Source of the DNA: Tolypothrix sp. FACHB-123
GTDB taxonomy: Bacteria; Cyanobacteriota; Cyanobacteriia; Cyanobacteriales; Nostocaceae
Length of the DNA: 64,000 nucleotides
NCBI RefSeq assembly: GCF_014697075.1
Contig: NZ_JACJRE010000034.1
Span: forward strand, 22,856 to 86,855
Reading direction: 5' to 3'
Below, piece after piece: positions 56,146 to 64,000 of this stretch (position 1 is the first letter of the stretch; the number at the start of each line of letters is the position of its first letter). A program made the position numbers and the translations under genes. The notes beneath the pieces are model-generated. The model saw only the letters and a program-made list of their open reading frames with translations, was not told where the DNA came from and made no database searches.

Positions 56146-57290
56146 TGTTCTACCAGCACCTTTATCTAACGAATATGCAATTTAATAACCTCAGCAAAAC
56201 CTCTGCCAAACAAGCTAATTGTTGATGGCTGTGATTTGCTATGCTAGACTACACCGTAGAGTTACAACGCTCGACGGCTAACGGATTTATTATTTAAATT
56301 AATTTGGCGCAGACTATACATTACAGAGCAGCTGAATTGCCAAATAGCAATCTCTAACTGCGCTCCTCAGCATTCTACCTAGTCCGCGTTTAGCTACGAA
56401 TAGCAATTTAGGGGAGTAACACCAACGCTCAATGTTAATTCAAAATCGAGCATTTTCCCTTAAGGGTAGCGCCTGACTCCAACCAAATAGTTTCGCAGGT
56501 CGCTGGCATAAAATCAGAAATTACTTCCTTGACTTCACAGCGACTATGTATTGACTCACAACTGCTGTATGCTAAATCACCTACAGGTGATTTAACTTTG
56601 GCGAGTGAATATCTGAAAAATTTAAAATCCCTAGATCTTAGCGTAACACAAGGTTCCTGACTTTTAAGCCATCTTCTCAGCTAAATTTGAAATTTTTTCT
56701 AGGACTTAAGCAAACTCGAAAAAACTGCTAACCCTGAGAAAAATACTGAGTAATTAATCTATTAAAAAAATAAAAATTATACATGAAACTTATGTAACAA
56801 AAGTTACATCATAGATATTATTGGCTATGATGTCTTATTGCTAAAACCTTTTTATAGAGGAAAAAAACAAGTTAAACCAGAGATTAATGGGTAGTCATAA
56901 ACAATACATGTACTATACTTAATGAGAATCGCCTAAGTATTTTCCCTGAAAATTGTTGACCATAGCCAGCAAACAAATGCCAAAGAAGGATAAAACTCAA
57001 TTAAATAAGTAATTTTACTTAAGTAAATTAAATTTAGATAATTAGATTATTTTCAGTAGCAAAGAATACATTTTTTTATAAAAATAGATAATCAAGTATT
57101 ACACAAAAAATATAATTTTAGTCAAAAATTCTTTAAAAGCCTCAACCCCTAGGGTTTTGAATTATGAAAAGGTTATAGCCTTGAGAGATTGAGGGATTCC
57201 CCGATCAAAACTTTGCGCTGGCCCTGGGTTATCTTAAAATGAGTATAGGATATGTAAACTTTCTTAATCTAAGCCAGAGTCCGCCCATCC
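56146..57290. other. Long intergenic region upstream of sds
   Basis: 1145 bp, AT-rich, with no gene or tRNA recognised. It holds a perfect 22-bp palindrome at 56573-56594 (stem TAAATCACCT, 2-nt centre) and an AACCCCTAGGGTT dyad at 57142-57154. It may contain the sds promoter and an unrecognised small RNA. Confidence 0.45.
56573..56594. promoter_or_regulatory. Perfect 22-bp palindrome
   Basis: TAAATCACCT and AGGTGATTTA arms with an AC centre. No T-run, so an operator or RNA hairpin rather than a terminator. It is the most symmetrical element in this gap. Confidence 0.4.
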
Positions 57291-58262
57291 ATGACCCCAG
57301 CCACCTCCCTGTTTACCCCTGTGGAAGCAGACCTGCGAATACTAGCAGATAATCTCAAACAGCTAGTTGGAAATCGCCACCCCATACTTTATGCAGCAGC
57401 CGAACATCTATTTGGAGCTGGGGGAAAGCGTATTAGACCAGCGATCGTTCTGCTCATAGCGCGAGCAACAATGCTAGAACAAGACATTACACCCCGTCAC
57501 CGAAGGCTAGCGGAGATCACAGAAATGATCCACACAGCCAGCTTGGTGCATGACGATGTAGTGGACGAATCCCAAATGCGTCGTGGTGTTCCGACTGTTC
57601 ATAGTTTGTTTGGTAACCGAATTGCCGTATTAGCCGGAGATTTTTTGTTTGCTCAATCTTCCTGGTATTTGGCAAACTTGGACAACTTGGAAGTGGTAAA
57701 ATTGCTCTCAGAAGTAATTATGGATTTGGCCGCAGGAGAGATCCAGCAGGGACTAAATCGCTTTGATGCGAATACTTCCATTGAGACTTATCTCAACAAG
57801 AGCTATTACAAAACTGCCTCATTAATTGCCAATAGTTCTAAAGCAGCTGGATTACTGAGCGAAGTATCCCCAGAAGATGCCCAGCATTTGTATAACTATG
57901 GACGCCATCTGGGTTTAGCATTCCAGATTGTCGATGATATTTTAGATTTCACGAGTTCTACAGATACATTGGGTAAACCAGCCGGATCTGACTTGAAAAG
58001 TGGTAATCTCACCGCACCAGTTTTATTTGCTTTAAAGGAAAAACCATATTTAGAAGTGCTGATTGAACGGGAATTTGCCCAAGAAGGGGATTTAGAACAA
58101 GCACTCTTATTAATTCAAGAAAGTCAAGGCATACAAAAGGCGCGAGAATTAGCCGCCCACCATGCAAAACTAGCAACAGAGCATATTACTGTTCTCTCGC
58201 ACTCAGAACCGCGTCAAGCCTTAATTAATATGGCTGACTATGTTTTAAGTCGGCTGTATTAG
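57291..58262 (+). CDS. sds: Solanesyl (all-trans polyprenyl) diphosphate synthase
   Basis: A 323-residue trans-prenyltransferase. First Asp-rich motif is LVHDDVVDESQMRRG (about residue 87), second is FQIVDDILDFTSSTDTLGKP (about residue 214). Residues before the first motif (TASL) fit a long-chain product. It supplies the C45 side chain of plastoquinone-9. It begins after a long intergenic region and stands alone. Length and motif spacing are normal. Confidence 0.93.
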   Translation: MTPATSLFTPVEADLRILADNLKQLVGNRHPILYAAAEHLFGAGGKRIRPAIVLLIARATMLEQDITPRHRRLAEITEMIHTASLVHDDVVDESQMRRGVPTVHSLFGNRIAVLAGDFLFAQSSWYLANLDNLEVVKLLSEVIMDLAAGEIQQGLNRFDANTSIETYLNKSYYKTASLIANSSKAAGLLSEVSPEDAQHLYNYGRHLGLAFQIVDDILDFTSSTDTLGKPAGSDLKSGNLTAPVLFALKEKPYLEVLIEREFAQEGDLEQALLLIQESQGIQKARELAAHHAKLATEHITVLSHSEPRQALINMADYVLSRLY

Positions 58263-58361
58263 GTAGGGGCTAGGGGCTAGGGACTAGGAGAGAAATGTTG
58301 TTCATACTAACGAGCCAATGCCCCAATGCCCAATGCCCAATGCCCCATGCCCCATGCCCCA
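58263..58361. repeat. TAGGGGC / GCCCAAT / GCCCCAT repeats
   Basis: Tandem GGGGCTA then CCCAATG and CCCCATG heptamers between two convergent genes; the same families occur elsewhere in the window. Confidence 0.6.
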
Positions 58362-58835
58362 TTACGCAATCTCAGGCGGAACTTGATTTGGCGATCGCTT
58401 TTTTTGTAAATGTTTTTGCATCTGGTTTTGTAAGTTAGCCCGTTGCACCTCGACGGCGTTTTTATTTGTGCCAGGAGTCTCAAAAAAAACTATACTGTCT
58501 ACTGGTTCTAATGCCACTAATTGGAACAAAATGTGAGTCACAGGCAGAGCAATAGCTCTTACTTGCTCCTCTAATCCATTATTGGCGGTAAGTGTGGCAT
58601 CCTGTAAGGAAGGAAAAGCGTAAACCACCCGTTGTTCTAATTTACGGTTTGCCCGATTGCTCAATGTAGTTAAAACCCACTCTGAATCCAAACTTTGGAG
58701 AATATAATACTGAGGGTGACGTAACTGCTGAGCGATCGCCTTCAACACAGGGGCAATTGCTGCCACAAGTTGTGGTGTTATAACATCGTGGGGTGCATTC
58801 TCAATCAACAATTGAATTTGTGCGTCTATATCCAT
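58362..58835 (-). CDS. Conserved cyanobacterial hypothetical protein (157 aa)
   Basis: A 157-residue cytoplasmic protein with helix-strand alternation: VLKAIAQQLRHPQYYILQSL, WVLTTLSNRANRKLEQRVVY, PVTHILFQLVALEPVDSIVF. The C-terminus is basic and coiled. I know no function; it is a conserved neighbour of hetZ in filamentous species by recollection. It is divergent from hetZ, sharing the 205-bp promoter region. Confidence 0.7.
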   Translation of the reverse strand: MDIDAQIQLLIENAPHDVITPQLVAAIAPVLKAIAQQLRHPQYYILQSLDSEWVLTTLSNRANRKLEQRVVYAFPSLQDATLTANNGLEEQVRAIALPVTHILFQLVALEPVDSIVFFETPGTNKNAVEVQRANLQNQMQKHLQKKRSPNQVPPEIA

Positions 58836-59040
58836 AATGACTTGTCAACGGCTCCTGGGTAATGGCCATAACAGCAAAAAAAGTGTGAATAATCCCACTC
58901 ATAATGGGAATAATAAACTTAGCCCACATCCTGAATGCAGGATTGTATGCGTTTAGCTTATACGCAAAATTCATCCAGCCAACACCCACGGTCGTACAGG
59001 TTGTGTTTAAGTATGTTAGGGTCTTTTAAAAACAGAGACT
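58836..59040. promoter_or_regulatory. hetZ upstream region
   Basis: A TCCCA-N7-TGGGA inverted repeat at 58892-58908 (AT-rich flanks nearly symmetrical) lies about 130 bp before the hetZ start. HetR sites have the opposite GGGG...CCCC order, so this is not called a HetR box. Confidence 0.35.
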
Positions 59041-60231
59041 ATGAATTCAGCCGCAACCGCAACTATTCAGGGAGAGAATTCTATCGGCGTGGAGGTGATA
59101 TTCCAACTCCTATTTAAGGAGCTTCAGCAATCAACCAAAGCTTCGGAACAGAATTGCCATGATGTGGCAACACGAATTGCTGCCGAAGTCTATCGGATTT
59201 GCCAGGAAAGTAAACGTATCCAAGCATCCGGTTCTGTGGAAAGCTCAGCCATGACCTTAGCCAAACATCGGCTACAACAGTGTCTGAGGTATTATCAGCT
59301 GGGTTCCAATCGGGGCAGGGTAGAATTACACAGCACTTTAAGTGCGATTATCTACCGTTACATCAATCCTCCCCAGAAGCAATTGAGTTATCAAGGGCGG
59401 TTGACGATCATTGAAGATTTCCTCCAAAGTTTTTATCTGGAGGCCTTGAATGCTTTCCGCAGGGAAAATCAACTGCCAAGTGCCTATCGCCCGCAAACTC
59501 TGCTGGAATTGGCAGAATATATGGCATTTACTGAGCGCTATGGTAAGCGCCGCATCCCCTTACCCGGCCGTCAGCAGCAGCTGATTATCCTGCGAGCGCA
59601 AACCTTCTCGCAACAACAACCTCCAGAAACGACTGTTGACATTGAACAAGCGGCAGAAGGTAGTGCCAACGAACCTGATGGTTCTTGGGAAGAGCCAGCC
59701 GTTCAACAATTGCGTTCGGCAATGGCTACGCAAGCAGAACCAGAACCAGAAGAAGACACGTTGCGCTCTGTCGTAATTACAGAATTATTAAATTATTTGG
59801 AGCAGCGGCAACAAAACGATTGTGCTGATTATTTTAGCCTCCGCTTGCAGGATCTTTCCGCACAGGAAATCGAGTCAATTTTAGGTTTAACCCCTCGCCA
59901 GAGAGATTACTTACAACAGCGGTTTAAATATCATTTAATTCGGTTTGCCTTGTTGCATCGTTGGGAGTTAGTCCATGAATGGTTAGAAGCTTCCTTACCA
60001 ACTAATTTAGGCTTAACACCCCAACAGTGGCAAGCATATACAGCGGAGCTAGACGATAAACAGCGATCGCTACTGGATATGAAGCAACAAGGACAACCTG
60101 ATGAAAAAATCGCCAAAACTTTAGGTTTGTCTATGGCACAATTGCAAAAACGATGGTTCAAAATTCTTGAACAAGCTTGGGAAATTCGTAACTCTTTAGT
60201 GTCCGGATCAGGTGCATCTACTCATGAATAG
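59041..60231 (+). CDS. hetZ: Heterocyst differentiation regulator HetZ
   Basis: A 396-residue protein. The N-terminal helical part includes GVEVIFQLLFKELQQSTKAS and RVELHSTLSAIIYRYINPPQ. An acidic linker (about 200-240) precedes a C-terminal helix-turn-helix-like region (LSAQEIESILGLTPRQRDYL, QGQPDEKIAKTLGLSMAQLQ). HetZ is needed early in heterocyst commitment, downstream of HetR, and is known as a DNA-binding regulator. Its last 8 bases overlap the start of patU (ATGAATAG), so the two are translationally coupled. Confidence 0.93.
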   Translation: MNSAATATIQGENSIGVEVIFQLLFKELQQSTKASEQNCHDVATRIAAEVYRICQESKRIQASGSVESSAMTLAKHRLQQCLRYYQLGSNRGRVELHSTLSAIIYRYINPPQKQLSYQGRLTIIEDFLQSFYLEALNAFRRENQLPSAYRPQTLLELAEYMAFTERYGKRRIPLPGRQQQLIILRAQTFSQQQPPETTVDIEQAAEGSANEPDGSWEEPAVQQLRSAMATQAEPEPEEDTLRSVVITELLNYLEQRQQNDCADYFSLRLQDLSAQEIESILGLTPRQRDYLQQRFKYHLIRFALLHRWELVHEWLEASLPTNLGLTPQQWQAYTAELDDKQRSLLDMKQQGQPDEKIAKTLGLSMAQLQKRWFKILEQAWEIRNSLVSGSGASTHE

Positions 60232-61204
60232 TGACTCAGAATCCTTTCATTACCAGTTACTCTCTTGGGTGTTGGCAGATACTGCCACCACCTTTGAGTC
60301 GTCCTCGGTAGATCGTCAGGAGATTGACGGGGTAGACAACCCTCTCAAACAAGCTACCACCTCAACCAGTGGTCAGCCAGAGTCGGGAGTAAAGCCCCAA
60401 ACCTTTCAACTGGGAGAAATTCCTACTGTGCAAGAACGTTTTCAAGCTGTCCTCAAACGTCGTTTACAACTTCAAATTCAGAATCAGCCGCCTTTATTTC
60501 CTTGGGAAACCCAATTACTAGACTATCCCGATTATGCCGACGAGCAATCGCTAGTATTAGTTCCCGCCTGGGGATGGGTGGCACAACAGTCAAAATTAAA
60601 TTTACCGATCGCTCTGCCGGAAAGCATTTTCCGTCAATTGCTGGAAAAGTGTCAAGTTTTACTGACATCTTCTGTGCCATTGGGAGCCAAATTAGTCCAA
60701 GTAGTTGAGGAATTGTTTCCCAACGAAGGACAAGCTTTAAATGACATAGCAGGATTGGTACTAAGAAGCAATTATCGCTCGCCAGAAACCCTAGAGGCTA
60801 TGCCAAATATTCAGAGCGAATATATTGATTTAAAACAACGTCAACAAATGGCGTTATCACTACTAGCAGCTAAACAACTGTTAGATAACCTGACTATACC
60901 AGTTTCTCTTACCAATCCGGTGGTAGAAAGAGAATGGCTCACTAGTGCAGGTATCTTGAAGCTCAAAGTAGAATACCAGTCTCAGGGACAAACGCTCAAG
61001 CTACGTGTCGAAGGGAAGTTACCCACTCCCGGGATTTTCACTCTTAAGGGGCAAGGTACCAGAGCTGTAGGACAGTCTGCAAGTTCAGGAAACCTGAGTG
61101 TAGAATTACACTGCCAGCAATTCAACCAAACTTATACATTAGAAGTGGATTTCCCAGAAATCGAACAACAGCCCCTGGTGTTTGCGATCAACCCAACAAC
61201 ATAG
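60224..61204 (+). CDS. patU: Heterocyst pattern protein PatU (single ORF)
   Basis: A 326-residue protein starting at ATG 60224 inside the end of hetZ. The N-terminus is low-complexity and acidic; a middle block has IPTVQERFQAVLKRRLQLQI and PPLFPWETQLLDYPDY, and the C-terminal part from about 225 is beta-rich. In Anabaena PCC 7120 this gene is reported as split into patU5 and patU3; here it is one uninterrupted frame, as described for Nostoc punctiforme. PatU controls heterocyst spacing. An in-frame ATG at 60212 is inside hetZ and less likely. Confidence 0.88.
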   Translation: MNSDSESFHYQLLSWVLADTATTFESSSVDRQEIDGVDNPLKQATTSTSGQPESGVKPQTFQLGEIPTVQERFQAVLKRRLQLQIQNQPPLFPWETQLLDYPDYADEQSLVLVPAWGWVAQQSKLNLPIALPESIFRQLLEKCQVLLTSSVPLGAKLVQVVEELFPNEGQALNDIAGLVLRSNYRSPETLEAMPNIQSEYIDLKQRQQMALSLLAAKQLLDNLTIPVSLTNPVVEREWLTSAGILKLKVEYQSQGQTLKLRVEGKLPTPGIFTLKGQGTRAVGQSASSGNLSVELHCQQFNQTYTLEVDFPEIEQQPLVFAINPTT

Positions 61205-61521
61205 GCCACAAGCGAGGTAAATCGTCACAGCTAGCACGGTACTTTGAGAAACGCCATTAGATAATTAATGATTTCCTGGTTTTGAAACTTATCTTTTTTT
61301 TCGACAAGCGGTATTGAGGAAGCCTACGCAAAAATATATTGATTGGTAGAACCTAGCACAAGACAAGTAGATTCTCGTAGGCGTGTTTTAATTTGGTTAC
61401 CATGTTCCTTAGGGAATTCCCCTTCGCTAAAGGCGTTTCCATAGAGTAGGGTAGGGTAGTTGGTTTCCATCTCCAACATTGTTTCCTTAGACTCTACATC
61501 ATCGCTGTGCTTGTACTTTAA
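61205..61521. other. Intergenic region patU / TgpA-like
   Basis: 317 bp; holds the TTCGCTAAAGGCGTTTCC dispersed repeat near 61421-61440, and several GTAGGGTAGGGTAG 7-mers near 61446. No gene. Confidence 0.4.
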
Positions 61522-63849
61522 ATGTTTAACTTATCCAGGATCAATCAGTTTTGGCGTCTACCTGTAGGACATGACTACTGGCGACAAAATCAGCAGGGTT
61601 CGCCGCTTTTATCAGTGGAAGATTCAATTTCCCTACGAGTGCTGGTGCTAGCGTTAGTAATTACGGGAATTGTGGCGACGGATATTGCTGGCGAGACTCA
61701 ATTTAGTCTGTGGGCGATACCTGTAAGTTTCATGGGTGCAATTTGGAGTTACCGCAGTCGCCGCGATCGCAATACTAGTGTGAAATTTTGCATTGCCATT
61801 GGCATGTTAATCGCACTGGGTGCTTTTTTTGGTCGTTTGATTGGGGAATTAAATGATACCAGGCTGGGTTTGGCAGAATTATTGATTCAACTGCAAATCC
61901 TCCACAGCTTTGATACGCCCCGCCGTAAGGATTTGGGCTATTCAATTGTCATTGGATTAATTTTACTAGGTGTAGCGGCAACCCTAAGCCAAACTTTAGC
62001 ATTTGCGCCTGTGCTACTGTTATTTTTGGCGATCGCACTGCCAACGTTAGTACTAGACTACCGATCCAGACTGGGCTTGGAGAAGTTAAACTTTAAACGA
62101 CAAAAGGTAAAAGAGAAAAAATTGTCTTCTCTTTTACCTTTTTATGTTTTATTGTTCGCAGTCATTGTAGCTATAGGATTGGCAATTTTTGCTGTCATGC
62201 CAAGATTACCTGGCTATCAATTACGCACTTTTCCCGTGAGTTCTAACATTAACGTTAAAGGGGAATTTACAGGACGTAGTATTATTAATCCTGGTTATGT
62301 CCGTCAAGGGAATAATCAAGGTGAAGGTGGTAGCGGTACAGCTAATGGCCAAGGTGCTAACGGCGAACCAGGAACTGTAGATAATAATTTTTATTATGGC
62401 TTTAATAGCCAGATGAATCAAAACCTGCGGGGCGCGATGAAACCTAAGGTGGTGATGCGAGTGCGATCGCAGGCTGCGGGTTTTTGGCGAGTATTAGCAT
62501 TTGACCAGTATACAGGTAAAGGCTGGAAAATTTCTCGTAATGATGATGTGACTACCCTGAGGCGATCGCCTTGGAATGCGCAAATCAATCTCAGCACGCC
62601 GATAATTAGTACCAAAAGCCAAGAGATAGTCCAAACTTATACGGTGGTAGCAGATTTACCAAATTTGATTCCGGCGCTGTCTTATCCTAAAGAAATTTAC
62701 TTTCCCACACCGATGATCGCTGTGGATCAAGAGAATGGCTTGCGAGCGCCTGTACAATTATCAGAGGGATTCACCTATACAGTAGTTTCGGAAGTTCCAT
62801 ATCGCGATCGCACAGCTTTAGGGAAAGCTTTGACTAAATATCCCCAGTCAATTAAACAATATTATCTGCAAATTCCGCCAGAGATTGCTGATAAGGTGAG
62901 AAAACGTACCGAAGAAATTCTCGCTAACTACAATCGAGAACGGGTAGCCAAGTCATCGAAAACCCTAGATTCACCTTATGAAAAAGCCCTGTATCTGGCG
63001 CAATATTTAAAACAAAACTACTTTACCCCCGAAAATCCCTTAGATTTGCCTTATTTGAGTGACAAAGAAGATTTGGTAGAAGCTTTTTTATTCAAACATA
63101 AAGGCGGTTACCCAGATCATTACTCAACTGTACTCACAGTCATGCTGCGTTCTATTGGAATTCCGGCGCGGTTAGTAGCTGGATTCAGCCCTGGTGAGTT
63201 TAATCCTTTCACGGGGATGTATGTGGTGAAGAACACAGATGCCTACGCCATGACCGAAGTATACTTCCCTAAATATGGCTGGTTTGCCTTCGATCCAATT
63301 CCCAATCATCCCCTGATACCCCCTTCTATTGAAGATGTGGAGACATTTGGCGTTTTGCGTCAATTTTGGCAATGGGTAGCAAGTTGGGTTCCCTCACCAA
63401 TTCGCGGTTGGGTTGATTATTTAGTTAGCACAATTTTGAGAGAGATTTTTAGAGCGATCGCTTGGTTTTTTGCTTTATTCTCTCAAGGGTGGCTAGGTGT
63501 ATTGACTGGCTTAATATTGTCCACTACAACAGCTTTCTTCTGTTGGTTAGGTTGGGAACAGTGGCGCGAATGGCTGAACCGTCGCTGGTTGAAAAAATTA
63601 TCGCCAATGGAAAGCCTATATCAACAAATGCTGCAATGGACAGCCAAGAAAGGTTTAGGCAAACATCCAGCACAAACACCTCTAGAGTATGCCAGAGTAG
63701 CATACCAGCATCATTCATCAGCCAATGCTGAAATCATAGATGAAATCTGCCAAGCCTATGTTAGCTGGCGTTATGGGGGTTATAGTCCTAATACGCAGCA
63801 ATTAAAAGAGAAATGGCGAAAATTCCAAGCTGCTAGTAATACAAAATAA
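61522..63849 (+). CDS. TgpA-like transglutaminase-domain membrane protein (catalytic residues replaced)
   Basis: A 775-residue inner-membrane protein. N-terminal DUF3488 part with about six helices (40-235); extracytoplasmic region with a Gly/Asn linker (about 265-300); transglutaminase-like core (about 480-600); one more helix (about 655-680) and a cytoplasmic DUF4129-like tail. In the core the usual Cys of G-Y-C-E-H is Pro531 (GGYPDHYS), and the His of the HAW motif is Asp573 (TDAYAMTEV); the third-position Asp (FAFDP) remains. Such a protein should not have transglutaminase or peptidase activity by the Cys-His-Asp mechanism. The fold may serve binding or wall assembly. Confidence 0.88.
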   Translation: MFNLSRINQFWRLPVGHDYWRQNQQGSPLLSVEDSISLRVLVLALVITGIVATDIAGETQFSLWAIPVSFMGAIWSYRSRRDRNTSVKFCIAIGMLIALGAFFGRLIGELNDTRLGLAELLIQLQILHSFDTPRRKDLGYSIVIGLILLGVAATLSQTLAFAPVLLLFLAIALPTLVLDYRSRLGLEKLNFKRQKVKEKKLSSLLPFYVLLFAVIVAIGLAIFAVMPRLPGYQLRTFPVSSNINVKGEFTGRSIINPGYVRQGNNQGEGGSGTANGQGANGEPGTVDNNFYYGFNSQMNQNLRGAMKPKVVMRVRSQAAGFWRVLAFDQYTGKGWKISRNDDVTTLRRSPWNAQINLSTPIISTKSQEIVQTYTVVADLPNLIPALSYPKEIYFPTPMIAVDQENGLRAPVQLSEGFTYTVVSEVPYRDRTALGKALTKYPQSIKQYYLQIPPEIADKVRKRTEEILANYNRERVAKSSKTLDSPYEKALYLAQYLKQNYFTPENPLDLPYLSDKEDLVEAFLFKHKGGYPDHYSTVLTVMLRSIGIPARLVAGFSPGEFNPFTGMYVVKNTDAYAMTEVYFPKYGWFAFDPIPNHPLIPPSIEDVETFGVLRQFWQWVASWVPSPIRGWVDYLVSTILREIFRAIAWFFALFSQGWLGVLTGLILSTTTAFFCWLGWEQWREWLNRRWLKKLSPMESLYQQMLQWTAKKGLGKHPAQTPLEYARVAYQHHSSANAEIIDEICQAYVSWRYGGYSPNTQQLKEKWRKFQAASNTK

Positions 63850-64000
63850 TCAATAAGCTTTGCGCCTATTTGAAAGAATTCGGGTAAGGGAAAAGTATTT
63901 TGGTTCTTCAGTAGCTATTATGCCAAATTATTAGTTATAGCACTCATATAAACACAAAAAAAGCATCTTTATTTTGCCAAAAGCCTTATATGTATTGACA

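Noticed and set aside
58892-58908. HetR-binding site before hetZ
   Set aside because: The dyad is TCCCA-N7-TGGGA, opposite in order and spacing to the GGGG...CCCC sites known for HetR.
58801-58989. 62-codon minus-strand frame before hetZ
   Set aside because: It overlaps the 157-aa gene and the hetZ promoter region and has no family.

Overview
The window reads as chromosome of a filamentous, heterocyst-forming cyanobacterium (Nostocales, Nostoc/Anabaena-like). The evidence is dense GCGATCGC (HIP1) octamers, heptameric short tandem repeats of the TTGACTG type, phycobilisome genes, and the run mreBCD / ssb / SIMPL / napA-type antiporter / two amiC amidases / murI / sds / hetZ / patU, which I recall from memory as the neighbourhood found in Anabaena sp. 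PCC 7120. No rRNA, tRNA or CRISPR array was recognised.

Layout. 0-13 kb: TerB-like protein, acetolactate synthase with a C-terminal zinc ribbon, MFS transporter, ferrochelatase-like protein with a natural His8 tail, Uma2-type nuclease, and a giant TamB-like protein. 14-21.7 kb: a co-directional five-gene cluster (SWIM zinc finger, unknown 462-aa protein, VWA protein, MoxR-type AAA+ ATPase, DUF5682-like HHSP protein). This is the best candidate for a poorly described multi-protein system. 21.8-24.9 kb: small membrane and secreted proteins, and a zinc-ribbon/SpoT-like HD pair.

25.1-35.8 kb is a decaying accessory island. It holds an internally deleted CusA-type RND pump joined to the tail of a porin, a nonsense-mutated and truncated CusB-type adaptor, two 134-136 bp direct copies of the 3' end of an IntI-like tyrosine recombinase gene, and a LysR gene with a good T-N11-A box. 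It also holds scraps of a thioredoxin-reductase-like gene and a YHS gene, an intact GST and an intact PNPOx-family gene. An alpha/beta hydrolase is cleanly split by an IS1380-family element (16-bp inverted repeats, TATT target duplication). A response regulator sits beside a histidine kinase gene that has lost its ATPase core.

36-64 kb is core chromosome again: S4 protein, a seven-unit 63-bp tandem array with compensatory hairpin changes, recN, a secreted repeat protein, the membrane-anchored phycobilisome linker CpcL, a CpcS/CpcU-family bilin lyase, mreBCD, ssb under a consensus LexA box, SIMPL protein, Na+/H+ antiporter, tandem AMIN/amidase genes, murI, solanesyl diphosphate synthase, hetZ-patU, and a TgpA-like transglutaminase that lacks its catalytic Cys and His.

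Functional links: mreBCD, amiC1/amiC2, murI and TamB serve the cell envelope, septa and cell shape. hetZ-patU serve heterocyst commitment and pattern. CpcL and the lyase serve phycobilisome assembly. recN and ssb serve DNA repair. The 25-36 kb island looks like a former metal-efflux and stress cassette now being lost.
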